Shown: one piece after another, positions 42,582 to 50,876 of the stretch
Position numbering within the stretch: position 1 is the stretch's first letter
How the letters are laid out: each line of letters begins with the position of its first letter
DNA from: Hymenobacter canadensis
GTDB lineage: Bacteria > Bacteroidota > Bacteroidia > Cytophagales > Hymenobacteraceae
NCBI RefSeq assembly: GCF_027359925.1
Contig: NZ_CP114767.1
Coordinates: 2,046,001 to 2,110,000, forward strand
Length of the DNA: 64,000 bases
Direction: 5' to 3'
The notes under the pieces: generated by a model
What the model saw: only the letters and a program-made list of their open reading frames with translations
Databases searched by the model: none
Told to the model about the DNA's origin: nothing
Translations under genes and position numbers: made by a program

Positions 42582-44765
42582 ATGAAGCGTACCCAAGTTT
42601 CCGTAGCGGCCTTGTTGCTGGCCAGCCAGTTGGTGGGCGGCTGTGCCACCACAGCCAGCACCACCACTACCCCTACCACTGCCGTCGGCAATGCTACCAC
42701 CGAGGCCGTCAGCCAGCTGGGCGCGGCCGCTGCGGTGGCGCCGGTTGCGCCGGCTCCGGCTGCCGTGCCGGCCGCCCCACCGTTTCAGGTGGTAGCCGAG
42801 CAGTTTGCCGATCTGCGCGTGCTGCGCTATCAGGTGCCCGGCTTCGAGACGCTGGAAGCCCAACAGAAAGAGCTGCTTTACTACCTGTATGAAGCGGCGC
42901 TGAGCGGACGCGAAATCATCTACGACCAAAACTACCGCCACAACCTGCGGGTGTTGCGCACATTGCAGGCCCTGTGGACCGCCAATGAGCAGCGCCGCAC
43001 CGCCAGCACCAACCCGCGCGAGCTGGACCAGGCCACCAAGTTTGCCACCTACGCCAAGCGCGTGTGGTTCTCGAACGGCATCCACCACCACTACAGCACC
43101 CGCAAGATGCTGCCCGAGTGCACGCCGGCTTACTTCCGGGAGCTGATTTTTGCCGTCGATGCCAAGCAGCTGCCACTGGAGCCCAATGAGAGCGTCACGA
43201 AGTTTCTGGGTTCGATGACGACCATTCTGTTCGACCCCGCGGTGGCGCCCAAGCGCGTCAACCAGGAGGCTGGTAAAGACCTGGTAAAGACCTCTGCCAT
43301 GAACTTCTACCAGGGCGTGAGCCAAGCCGAGGTGGAAGCCTACTACAAGCGCAAAATCAACCCCCAGGACCCGCAGCCCATATCCTACGGCCTCAACTCG
43401 CGCCTCGTGAAAGACAAGCAAGGCCAGCTGCAGGAGCGCAAATGGATGACCGACGGCCTCTACGACAAAGCCCTCTCGCAGGTGGTGTTCTGGCTGAACA
43501 AGGCCGTGGCAGTGGCCGAAAACCCCGAGCAGAAGCTGGCCCTGCAGAAGCTGGTGCAGTTCTACCAGACCGGCGACCTGAAGGTATGGGACGAGTACAA
43601 CATTGCCTGGGTGCACGACACCAAAAGCCGCACCGACGTGGTAAACGGCTTCATTGAAGTCTACGGCGACCCGCTCGGCTACCGCGCCAGCTACGAGTCG
43701 GTGGTGTCGTTCAAGGACCTGGAGGCCACCAAGCGTATCCAGGCCATCGGCGACGAGGCCCAGTGGTTCGAGGACAACTCCCCCATCAAGCCCGAGCACA
43801 AAAAGCAGAACGTGGTGGGCATCACGGCTAAGGTGATTACGGCCGTGGTGGAAGCCGGCGACGCCGCCCCCGCCACGCCCATCGGCATCAACCTACCCAA
43901 CGCCACCTGGATTCGCAAAGAGCACGGCTCGAAGTCGGTGAACCTGGGCAACATCGTGGACGCCTACGGCCTGGCCGATGCCGGCGGGATGCTCGACGAG
44001 TTTGCTTTCGATGAAGCCGAAATGCAGCGCGCCCGGCAGTTCGCAGGCATGGCCGGCAAGCTCCACACCGACATGCACGAGGTAATCGGGCACGCGTCGG
44101 GCCAGATCAACAAGGGCGTGGGCACGCCCAAGGAAACCCTGAAAAGCTACGCCTCAGCGCTGGAAGAAGCCCGCGCCGACCTGGTGGCCCTCTACTATCT
44201 GCCCGATGCCAAGCTGGTGCAACTGGGCGTGGTGCCGGCCGGCGGCGAGCTGGCCAAGGCCGAGTACGACAACTACATCCGCAACGGCCTGATGACCCAG
44301 CTGGTGCGCCTGCAGCCCGGCGAAACCGTGGAGGAAGCCCACATGCGCAACCGCCAGATGGTGGCCAAGTGGGCTTTCGAGAAAGGCCAGAAAGACAAGG
44401 TGATTGAACGCGTGACCCGCGACGGCAAAACCTACTTCCGCGTGAACGACTACGAGAAGCTGCGCGGCCTGTTCGGGCAGCTGCTGCGCGAGCTGCAGCG
44501 CATCACCAGCGAGGGCGACTACGCCGCCGGCAAGGCCCTCATCGAAACCTACGGCGTGAAGGTGGACCCCGTGCTGCACAAGGAAGTGTTGGCCCGCTAC
44601 GCCAAGCTCAACATTGCGCCCTACGCCGGCTTCATTCAGCCCAAGCTGGTGCCAGTGCTGGACGGCGGCAAAATCGTGGATGTGAAAGTGGAATACCCCA
44701 CCGACTTCGCCCAGCAGATGCTGGAATACGGCCGCAAATACCGCCTGCTCCCGAACTACAACTAG
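42582..44765 (+). CDS. Dipeptidyl peptidase III (M49), lipoprotein
   Basis: 727-residue zinc peptidase that removes dipeptides from peptide N-termini. The zinc motif is MHEVIGHASG (His499, Glu500, His504) and the third ligand is in ALEEARADLVALYY (Glu528-529). The start MKRTQVSVAALLLASQLVGG and Cys22 form a lipoprotein signal, followed by a Thr/Ala/Pro linker. The family is mostly cytosolic in eukaryotes; a lipoprotein form would process peptides in the periplasm. Other blocks such as NIAWVHDTKSRTDVVNGFIE and YGDPLGYRASYESVV match the family. Confidence 0.94.
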   Translation: MKRTQVSVAALLLASQLVGGCATTASTTTTPTTAVGNATTEAVSQLGAAAAVAPVAPAPAAVPAAPPFQVVAEQFADLRVLRYQVPGFETLEAQQKELLYYLYEAALSGREIIYDQNYRHNLRVLRTLQALWTANEQRRTASTNPRELDQATKFATYAKRVWFSNGIHHHYSTRKMLPECTPAYFRELIFAVDAKQLPLEPNESVTKFLGSMTTILFDPAVAPKRVNQEAGKDLVKTSAMNFYQGVSQAEVEAYYKRKINPQDPQPISYGLNSRLVKDKQGQLQERKWMTDGLYDKALSQVVFWLNKAVAVAENPEQKLALQKLVQFYQTGDLKVWDEYNIAWVHDTKSRTDVVNGFIEVYGDPLGYRASYESVVSFKDLEATKRIQAIGDEAQWFEDNSPIKPEHKKQNVVGITAKVITAVVEAGDAAPATPIGINLPNATWIRKEHGSKSVNLGNIVDAYGLADAGGMLDEFAFDEAEMQRARQFAGMAGKLHTDMHEVIGHASGQINKGVGTPKETLKSYASALEEARADLVALYYLPDAKLVQLGVVPAGGELAKAEYDNYIRNGLMTQLVRLQPGETVEEAHMRNRQMVAKWAFEKGQKDKVIERVTRDGKTYFRVNDYEKLRGLFGQLLRELQRITSEGDYAAGKALIETYGVKVDPVLHKEVLARYAKLNIAPYAGFIQPKLVPVLDGGKIVDVKVEYPTDFAQQMLEYGRKYRLLPNYN

Positions 44766-44849
44766 CACGTCCGCCCCAATAGAACGTCATTCTGTAAAGA
44801 GAACGTCATGCAGAGGCGCAGCCGAAGCATCTCGCTAGTGTAGTAACTG

Positions 44850-44939
44850 TCATGCTGAGCTTGTCGAAGCATCTCTACCGCTTCGTTGCAATGCTTTTCA
44901 TACGAAGCGGTAGAAATGCTTCGACAAGCTCAGCATGAC
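44850..44939. repeat. Dispersed inverted repeat, family A copy 4
   Basis: GTCATGCTGAGCTTGTCGAA pairs with TTCGACAAGCTCAGCATGAC and continues through GCATCTCTACCGCTTCG and its complement, with one mismatch, around an 18-base loop. A partial left half (44783-44835, AACGTCATGCAGAGGCGCAG) precedes it and GTTCTTTTT follows. It fills most of the 237-base gap after the peptidase gene. Confidence 0.9.
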
Positions 44940-45002
44940 GTTCTTTTTCGAAACGACGTTCTTTTTGCTCTACTCACCAACATCCCCAACCAACCAAACC
45001 GC

Positions 45003-45371
45003 ATGAAATACTTCTCCGCACTTTTCCTGCTGCTGATTCTGCTGCTGGCCGCCCCGGCCGCCCGCGCCCAAACCGCCCCCGACGCAGCGCGCTACGAGTA
45101 CTGCGAGCTACACCTGAAGGGCGCCGACGTATTCGCCGATTTCGGCTACGGCCCCGAGAAGCTGGGCGGCGGCTCGCTCTCCAAAATGGAAGCCGGCAAG
45201 CTGCAGGTTTTCGCCACCCACATCAGCGCCCTCAACTACATGGGCTCCCTGGGCTGGGACGTGGTGCAGGTGTACGGCGACATCAACTCGGGCAGCGCCC
45301 GCAACAAAGAGCAGTTCTTCATGCTGCGCCGCCTGCGCTCCTCACAAGGCGTAAACGTGAACAAGCAGTAA
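45003..45371 (+). CDS. Exported hypothetical protein, 122 aa
   Basis: Signal peptide MKYFSALFLLLILLLAAPAA ending RAQ. The mature 100 residues (YEYCELHLKGADVFADFGYG, ISALNYMGSLGWDVVQVYGD, EQFFMLRRL) are a compact alpha/beta domain seen in other Bacteroidota as a short hypothetical protein. No function known. It is convergent with the next gene across a perfect hairpin. Confidence 0.8.
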   Translation: MKYFSALFLLLILLLAAPAARAQTAPDAARYEYCELHLKGADVFADFGYGPEKLGGGSLSKMEAGKLQVFATHISALNYMGSLGWDVVQVYGDINSGSARNKEQFFMLRRLRSSQGVNVNKQ

Positions 45372-45389
45372 GCAGACGAATTACCTGTT

Positions 45390-45467
45390 AAATGGCTGCA
45401 TTGTTGAATGGCTGGCCGTTCTACTACACTCAGTAGAACGGCCAGCCATTCAACAATGCAGCCATTT
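45390..45467. repeat. Perfect 36-bp inverted repeat between convergent genes
   Basis: Arms 45390-45425 and 45432-45467 are exactly complementary, with a six-base loop. They start AAATGGCTGCATTG. It lies between the exported protein and the beta-barrel-like protein gene, 19 and 14 bases from their stop codons. It could act as a bidirectional terminator or belong to the dispersed palindromes. Confidence 0.88.
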
Positions 45468-45480
45468 ATCCATTAAACCG

Positions 45481-46206
45481 CTACCAGTCGGCGCGGCGCA
45501 GGCCCTGCTGGGTGAATAGGCGCTGACGGCCGCGCATTACCTTGTACACGTCGCCGAGGGAGAGCTTGACGCGGCCGTAGAACACCGGGCCGTTGAGCTC
45601 GCGCTCCGTAAACTTGTTTACGAACATGGGCTGGCGCCAGCCGGCCCCCGCGCCCAGCGCCAGCCAGCGGTACACCCGCATCTGCCCGGTCAGCGAGGGC
45701 TCGGCCAGCCAGATGACTTTCTTGGGCGAGCGAATTACGGCGCCGTCGGGCAGGGCGTAGCGGGCGTAGGTTTTGCCCACGCCCAGCTGCAGCTGGGTGG
45801 CGATTTCCCAGCGCGGGTTGCCCAGCACCACATACTCACCGTAGGCGGCCACATAGCGCAGCCGCAGCTCCGAACTGGTAGCGGCCGGCAATTCCGAGGG
45901 AATGGGCTGGCGCGACGGGATGCCGTTGCTGAGCAGGTACACGCCCAACCCGGTGCGCAGCCGGCCGCGCCATTCCACGCCCAGCTTCAGGCCCGGAATG
46001 GTTACCAGGCGGTGGTTGATGATGGAGTTGCGAATGTCCAGCTGAAACACCGGCCGGCGGTGCGGGTGCCGCACGCTCACCGAGTCGTCGGCGGCGGGAA
46101 AAGGGGCGGCGGCGGCCAGCGCGGGCAGGGCCCCGGCGCCGCCGAGCAGCAGCACGCCCAGCGCCCGCGCCCAGTGCCTGAATCCGATTGTATGCAATGC
46201 TACCAC
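45481..46206 (-). CDS. Exported outer-membrane-like hypothetical protein, 241 aa
   Basis: The N-terminus has a signal-like stretch (WARALGVLLLGGAGALPALA). The rest has alternating polar and hydrophobic residues typical of a small beta-barrel: GLKLGVEWRGRLRTGLGVYL, LRLRYVAAYGEYVVLGNPRW, YRWLALGAGAGWRQPMF. The reading frame starts with GTG at 46206; no ATG is nearby and the true start could be a few codons downstream. Function not known. It is divergent from the ABA4-like gene. Confidence 0.72.
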   Translation of the reverse strand: MVALHTIGFRHWARALGVLLLGGAGALPALAAAAPFPAADDSVSVRHPHRRPVFQLDIRNSIINHRLVTIPGLKLGVEWRGRLRTGLGVYLLSNGIPSRQPIPSELPAATSSELRLRYVAAYGEYVVLGNPRWEIATQLQLGVGKTYARYALPDGAVIRSPKKVIWLAEPSLTGQMRVYRWLALGAGAGWRQPMFVNKFTERELNGPVFYGRVKLSLGDVYKVMRGRQRLFTQQGLRRADW

Positions 46207-46381
46207 GGCGCAAAGGTACGGCCCCCGGCCCGCGTGGTTGCCGCCCCGCGCAAATTGCGGGCTCCGCTTCGCCTTGGCGCCGGCGCCGCTTCGCCCCGGC
46301 CGGCGGCCGGTTCACCCAGTTTGCGCTTCGGCCCGGGCCTGCCGGCTGGTATCTTCGGAGCATCATCCAAGCCCCACTGCC

Positions 46382-46849
46382 ATGGCACTCACCCCCGACT
46401 TTCTGTTTGCCCTCGCCAACCCCGTAGCGCTGCTGGGTTGGGCGCTGCTGGTACTGGCGCCGCGCTGGGGCATCACGCGCCGTCTCGTACTCAGCGGGGC
46501 GCTGCCCTTGCTGCTGGCCGTAGCTTATACCCTGCTGATTAGCGGCCACTACCTGGGCCAGCACGCCACGGAAGGTGGCTTCAACTCGCTGGCTGACGTG
46601 GCCCTGCTGTTTCGCAACCCCTGGGCACTGCTGGCCGGCTGGGTGCACTACCTGTGCTTCGATCTGAGCATTGGTATCTGGGAAAGCCTGGATGCGCGGC
46701 GGCGCGGCGTACCGCACCTGCTGCTGGTGCCGTGCCTGCTGCTCACGTTTCTGTTTGGGCCGATGGGGCTGCTGCTGTATGCGGTGGTGCGGCGCTTCTA
46801 CGCGGCTCCCGCCACTGCCGCGGCCACTCCCCTTTCTGCTTCCCTTTAA
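46382..46849 (+). CDS. ABA4-like (DUF4281) membrane protein
   Basis: 155 residues, four membrane segments. The family pattern is LFALANPVALLGWALLVLAP, FNSLADVALLFRNPWALLAG and WVHYLCFDLSIGIWESLDA with the Asp, then GVPHLLLVPCLLLTFLFGPM. Plant ABA4 is needed for neoxanthin synthesis; bacterial members are uncharacterised. It sits 12 bases before the next membrane protein gene, and the two are probably cotranscribed. Confidence 0.88.
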   Translation: MALTPDFLFALANPVALLGWALLVLAPRWGITRRLVLSGALPLLLAVAYTLLISGHYLGQHATEGGFNSLADVALLFRNPWALLAGWVHYLCFDLSIGIWESLDARRRGVPHLLLVPCLLLTFLFGPMGLLLYAVVRRFYAAPATAAATPLSASL

Positions 46850-46861
46850 CTTTTCTGCGTC

Positions 46862-47722
46862 ATGGCTACTCTTGATTTTTCCCTAAAATCCGATGCCGCT
46901 GCCTCAGCCGCTTCCGTTTCGCCGGCCAACTACGCCACCACGTGGCTGCGCGTGCTGCACCGCGTGAATCCAGTGCTGGCCTGGGCCGGCTGGCTGCACG
47001 TAGCAATGCTGCTGCTGGCGCTGGCTTTGCTGCCCTTCGACCACCGCCTCGTGACGGGCCTGCCCGTGTGGATCAAGCCGGCCAAGTTTGCTCTTTCGGG
47101 CCTGCTCTACCTCTGGACGCTGGGCTGGCTGCTGGCCGATCTGCCGGCGGCGGCCCAACGGTCGGTGCGCCGCATCAGCGGGGGCGTGGCGCTGAGCATG
47201 GTGGTGGAAATGGTCTGCATCACGACGCAGGCCGCCCGCGGCACCACCTCCCACTTCAACGGCGCTACACCGCTCGATGGCGCCCTGTTCAGCCTGATGG
47301 GCGTGTTCATCATGCTCAATACCGTGCTGACGGTCTGGGCGGTGTACCTGGTGTGGCGGCACCGGCCCCACGGCCCGGCCGGCTACGTGTGGGGCGTGCG
47401 CCTGGGGTTGCTGCTATTTCTGCTGGGTAGCCTGCTGGGCGGCATGATGATTCACCTCAACCAGCACACCGTGGGCGCACCCGACGGCGGCCCCGGCCTG
47501 CCCGGCCTGGGCTGGAGCACCCGCGCCGGCGACCTGCGCACGGCGCACTTCCTGGGCCTCCACAGCCTGCAGGCATTGCCGCTGCTGGGTTGGTGGATGA
47601 GCCGGCACCTGCCGCGCCGCGCTGCGCTCCTGACGTGGCTGGGCGCCGCCGCCTACGCCGGCCTGGTAGTGCTGCTGTTTGCGTTGGCCCTGCAGGGCGT
47701 GCCGCTGCTGGCGGTCCGGTAG
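46862..47722 (+). CDS. Membrane protein with about seven segments, unknown function
   Basis: 286 residues starting MATLDFSLKSDAAASAASVS. Hydrophobic segments lie around 40-58, 78-92, 108-125, 140-162, 180-198, 236-252 and 258-282. Polar motifs between them include LPVWIKPAKFALSGLLYLWT, RGTTSHFNGATPLDGALFSL, GMMIHLNQHTVGAPDGGPG and DLRTAHFLGLHSLQALPLLG. The paired His residues in the last two could bind haem or metal. The family is uncharacterised. It follows the ABA4-like gene closely, suggesting a linked membrane function. Confidence 0.82.
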   Translation: MATLDFSLKSDAAASAASVSPANYATTWLRVLHRVNPVLAWAGWLHVAMLLLALALLPFDHRLVTGLPVWIKPAKFALSGLLYLWTLGWLLADLPAAAQRSVRRISGGVALSMVVEMVCITTQAARGTTSHFNGATPLDGALFSLMGVFIMLNTVLTVWAVYLVWRHRPHGPAGYVWGVRLGLLLFLLGSLLGGMMIHLNQHTVGAPDGGPGLPGLGWSTRAGDLRTAHFLGLHSLQALPLLGWWMSRHLPRRAALLTWLGAAAYAGLVVLLFALALQGVPLLAVR

Positions 47723-47764
47723 CCACCTGTTTCGTGTACTTCTCACCTAAACTTCCTCCTGCTC

Positions 47765-48715
47765 ATGGCTGCTTTCCGACTTTCGTTTCACCAGTTGCTG
47801 ATGGTTTTCGGCCTGCTCCTGCTCACGGCCCCAACCGCCATGGCCCAGCAGCGGGCCAGCCGGCTCACCAACGGCCCCACCACCCTGCTCACCTCCGACT
47901 CGGTGCAGCTGTACGTGCAGGTGGCCGGTCAGGGGAAGCCGTGCGTGTTTGTGCACGGCGGGCCGGGAGCCGGCAGCTACTCGTTTGAGAAGCTGGGCGG
48001 CAACCGTCTCGAAGACAAGCTGCACCTGATTTACTACGACCAGCGCGGTAGCGGCCGCTCGGCTAGCCCCCGGCGGCCCAACTACAGCATGGCGCGCATG
48101 GTGCAGGATTTGGAAGAGCTGCGGCAGCAGCTGGGGCTGGAGCGCTGGGTGCTGATGGCCCACTCGTTTGGGGGCACCATTGCCACGGCCTACGCCACGC
48201 AGCACCCGCAGCGGGTGCAGGCGCTGGTGCTGGTGAATGCCGTGCTGAACCCACCGGCTTCGCTGGAAAGCATGGTGCAGTATGGCACCACCCTGCTGCC
48301 GCCCGCCGCCCAGCCCAACCCCGGCCTGCCAATGATGCAGCGCGTGGGCATGGTGATGGGCGCACTGCAACAGCAGAAACTGGCCTGGCAGCTGCAGTTT
48401 TCCGCCGATTCCCTGGCTGCCCGTGCCAGCCGCGTGAGCCGCAGCGTGCCCGCCAACCCCGATTTCGGCACCCAGGTGTTCAGCGGCCAACTGCCCGACT
48501 ACGGCCAGGATTTCGTGCCTGCCACCGCCCGGCTCCAAATGCCCGTGCTCAACATCGTGGGCCAGGACGACCGCACCACGGGCGCCGCGCCCGGCACGTT
48601 CCGGTTCCCGCAGCAGCAGACGGTGGTGCTGCCCGGCAAGCACAACTCGTTTCTGGAGCAGCCAGCGGCCTTCCGGCAGGCCGTGGTTAGCTTCGTGCAG
48701 AAGCTACCGCGCTAA
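47765..48715 (+). CDS. Alpha/beta hydrolase, proline-iminopeptidase-like, exported
   Basis: 316 residues. Signal peptide up to TAMAQQ. Hydrolase blocks: PCVFVHGGPGAGSYSFEKLG (oxyanion HGGPG), LIYYDQRGSGRSA and the nucleophile elbow LMAHSFGGTIATAYA. The acid is in LNIVGQDDRTTG and the His in VLPGKHNSFLEQ. This is the S33 pattern of proline iminopeptidases, but the elbow has Ala before His. It probably acts in the periplasm. The gene follows the membrane proteins after 42 bases. Confidence 0.9.
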   Translation: MAAFRLSFHQLLMVFGLLLLTAPTAMAQQRASRLTNGPTTLLTSDSVQLYVQVAGQGKPCVFVHGGPGAGSYSFEKLGGNRLEDKLHLIYYDQRGSGRSASPRRPNYSMARMVQDLEELRQQLGLERWVLMAHSFGGTIATAYATQHPQRVQALVLVNAVLNPPASLESMVQYGTTLLPPAAQPNPGLPMMQRVGMVMGALQQQKLAWQLQFSADSLAARASRVSRSVPANPDFGTQVFSGQLPDYGQDFVPATARLQMPVLNIVGQDDRTTGAAPGTFRFPQQQTVVLPGKHNSFLEQPAAFRQAVVSFVQKLPR

Positions 48716-48725
48716 CGTAGCTTAG

Positions 48726-48830
48726 GCGGCGCGGCAGTAGCGCGAACTGTGTAGTTCGCGCTACTGCCGCGCCGTTCAGACGATTCTAACGGCGCGGGGG
48801 CGCGAACTACACAGTTCGCGCTACTGCCGC
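48726..48830. repeat. Family B palindromes, two copies in one larger inverted repeat
   Basis: GGCAGTAGCGCGAACT and its complement (48733-48768) are followed by CGCCGTTCAGACGATTCTAA, CGGCGCGGGG and a second palindrome (48802-48828). The whole block also reads as an outer repeat, GCGGCGCGG to CTACTGCCGC. It lies just upstream of the histidine kinase gene. Confidence 0.85.
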
Positions 48831-48860
48831 TCACTGAACACCAAACGGATTTCCTGCTGC

Positions 48861-49907
48861 ATGCCGCCACCTGCCGACCGCCCCGCCGCCTACCTGAACG
48901 ACCGGTGGTTTCTGCTGCTCGGTATCCCGACGCTGGCTCTGCTGGTGCTGCTGCCGCGGGGGCTGTTGCAGGTGCCCTCGGTGCCGGAAGCGCTGGGCGC
49001 GTGGGGGGTGTCGCTGGGAATTACCACCACGTTCTGGCTGGCGGGCCGGCAGCTGTGGCGCCTGCTGCTGCGGCGGTTTCCGCGCGTCGAGCAGACGGCA
49101 CGGCGGCTGTGGTGGCTGGCCCTCATCAACACGTCCATCACGGCAGTTGTAACTCTGGGCATCGGGCTGCTGGCGGCCGGGGCGCAAGGCGGATACCTCA
49201 CGGGACGCGGCTACCTGTCAGAGTTCGGGCTGAACATGGTGCCCACGGTAGTGGTGCAGCTGATTTATGAGAGCTGGCACCTGTTTCAGCAGTGGAAGCA
49301 GAACCTGCGCCGCGCCGAGCAGCTGCAAAGAGCCGGCGTGCAAAGCCAGCTCGAAGCGCTGCAAAGCCAGCTCGACCCGCACTTCCTGTTCAACTCCCTG
49401 AACACGCTGTCGGCGCTAGTAGAACCTGAAAACGAGGCCGCGCAGCAGTTTCTGGAGCAGCTCGCCGACGTGTACCGCTACGTGCTTCAGGCCCGCGAAA
49501 AACCCACCGTGCCGCTCAGCGAGGAGCTGGAATTCGTGGATACCTACCTGGCCCTGCACAAGACCCGCTTCCGCGACAACCTGCACGTGACAACCACCAT
49601 TCCGGCCGCGCTGCTGGCCCGGCAGGTGGCGCCGCTGAGTGTGCAGCTGCTCGTGGAAAACGCCCTCAAGCACAACGTGGCTTCGCGGGAGCATCCGCTG
49701 GAGCTGCGCATTTGGGCCGATGCCGGGCTGCAGGTTCTGGTGGTGGAAAACACGCTGCGTCCCCGCACGGCCGGCCTCGCGCCCGGCACCGGCACCGGCC
49801 TGCGCAACGTGCGCCACCGCTATGAGCTGCTGCAAGCCGCTACGCCGGTAACCGTATCAGCCGACGATGGCTGGTTTCGGGTGCAGCTGCCGTTGTTGAT
49901 GAGGTGA
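48861..49907 (+). CDS. LytS-type sensor histidine kinase (first pair)
   Basis: 348 residues. About four membrane segments in the first 140 residues, a short linker and a His_kinase (LytS) domain: SQLDPHFLFNSLNTLSALVE with phospho-acceptor His174, then LEFVDTYLALHKTRF, LSVQLLVENALKHNV (N-box) and TGTGLRNVRHRYELL (G-box). It should phosphorylate the LytTR regulator 191 bases downstream. Input signal unknown. A closely similar kinase lies in mirror position at 52037-53152. The stop codon falls in a tandem repeat. Confidence 0.93.
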   Translation: MPPPADRPAAYLNDRWFLLLGIPTLALLVLLPRGLLQVPSVPEALGAWGVSLGITTTFWLAGRQLWRLLLRRFPRVEQTARRLWWLALINTSITAVVTLGIGLLAAGAQGGYLTGRGYLSEFGLNMVPTVVVQLIYESWHLFQQWKQNLRRAEQLQRAGVQSQLEALQSQLDPHFLFNSLNTLSALVEPENEAAQQFLEQLADVYRYVLQAREKPTVPLSEELEFVDTYLALHKTRFRDNLHVTTTIPAALLARQVAPLSVQLLVENALKHNVASREHPLELRIWADAGLQVLVVENTLRPRTAGLAPGTGTGLRNVRHRYELLQAATPVTVSADDGWFRVQLPLLMR

Positions 49908-49928
49908 TGAGGTGATGAGGTGATGAGG
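49897..49928 (+). repeat. Four tandem copies of TGATGAGG at the kinase stop codon
   Basis: Four perfect 8-base copies cover the last codons of the kinase gene (ATG-AGG-TGA) and its first untranslated bases. Loss or gain of a unit leaves the same C-terminus because each unit carries the same stop in the same register. Confidence 0.85.
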
Positions 49929-49943
49929 TGACAAAGGAAGAAC

Positions 49944-50061
49944 GTCATTCTGAGCGGAGGCGCAGCCACAGTTGAAGAATCTCTACCGCTTCAGTAGTTT
50001 GCCATTCCAACGTCAGCACGCGAGATTCTTCGACTTCGCCTCCGGCTCCGCTCAGAATGAC
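49944..50061. repeat. Dispersed inverted repeat, family A copy 6
   Basis: Starts GTCATTCTGAGCGGAGGC and ends GCTCCGCTCAGAATGAC. Inside are GAAGAATCTCTACCGC on the left and CCAACGTCAGCACGCGAGAT on the right, which carries the complement of the TGCTGACGTTG core. Between kinase and regulator. Confidence 0.85.
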
Positions 50062-50098
50062 GTTTCCTCTTACCCCCTTCACCTGTCACCCCCAGCAA

Positions 50099-50869
50099 AT
50101 GACCGTTCTGCTGCTTGAAGACGAATATCCGGCCGCAGAGCGGCTGCAGCGGCAACTGCTGCAGGCTGCGCCCGAGGCGCAGGTGCTGGCCGTGCTCGAC
50201 AGCGTGGCGGCGACCTTACAGTGGCTGGATAACAACCCCACGCCCGACCTGATTCTGAGCGACATTCAACTGGCCGACGGCCTGAGCCTGGAGATATTCG
50301 AGCAGGCCGTGGTGCGCAGCCCGGTCATCTTCACTACCGCCTACGACGCCTACGCCATCCGGGCGTTCCGGGCCAATAGCGTGGATTATCTGCTGAAGCC
50401 GGTGAAGCTGCTGGAGCTGCAGGCGGCCCTGGCCAAGCTGCGCGAGTGGCGCACGCCGGCCGCCGCGCCAACCCAGCCGGCCCAGCGCCTGGAGCACCTC
50501 CTCGACAGCCTGCCGCGCCCCGAACGGCCCTACAAAACCCGGTTTCTGGTGCGCCACGGCGAGCAGCTGCTGCCGCTGCCCGCCGCCCAGGTGGCCTGGT
50601 TCCAGAGCCGCCACGAAACCACTACCCTTGTGGCGCAGGACGGCCGCCGCTTCGTGGTCGACTACACGCTGGAGCAGTTGGAAAGCCTACTCGACCCGCG
50701 CCAGTTTTTCCGCCTCAACCGCCAGTTTCTGGCCCAGCTGCCCGCCGTGCAGCGCCTGCACCCACATTTCAACGGCAAGCTGCTGCTGGAGCTGCACCCC
50801 GCCCCCAGCGAAGAGGTGCTGGTGAGCCGTGAGAAGGCCAGTGCGCTGAAGCAATGGCTGGAAGGCTGA
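50099..50869 (+). CDS. LytTR response regulator (first pair)
   Basis: 256 residues. The receiver domain (MTVLLLEDEYPAAERL, SDIQLADG with phospho-acceptor Asp55, FTTAYDAYAIRAF, VDYLLKPV) is followed by a LytTR DNA-binding domain (KTRFLVRHGEQLLPLPAAQV, RRFVVDYTLEQLESLLDPRQ, FFRLNRQFLAQL). It is expected to be phosphorylated by the kinase just upstream and to activate transcription through direct-repeat sites. It matches the regulator at 51071-51856, which points the other way. Confidence 0.94.
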   Translation: MTVLLLEDEYPAAERLQRQLLQAAPEAQVLAVLDSVAATLQWLDNNPTPDLILSDIQLADGLSLEIFEQAVVRSPVIFTTAYDAYAIRAFRANSVDYLLKPVKLLELQAALAKLREWRTPAAAPTQPAQRLEHLLDSLPRPERPYKTRFLVRHGEQLLPLPAAQVAWFQSRHETTTLVAQDGRRFVVDYTLEQLESLLDPRQFFRLNRQFLAQLPAVQRLHPHFNGKLLLELHPAPSEEVLVSREKASALKQWLEG

Positions 50870-50876
50870 GTGGATT

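Noticed and set aside
48733..48828. Family B palindromes as LytTR operator sites
   Set aside because: LytTR regulators bind direct repeats spaced by about a helical turn; these are inverted repeats, and a copy also lies far away at 17043.
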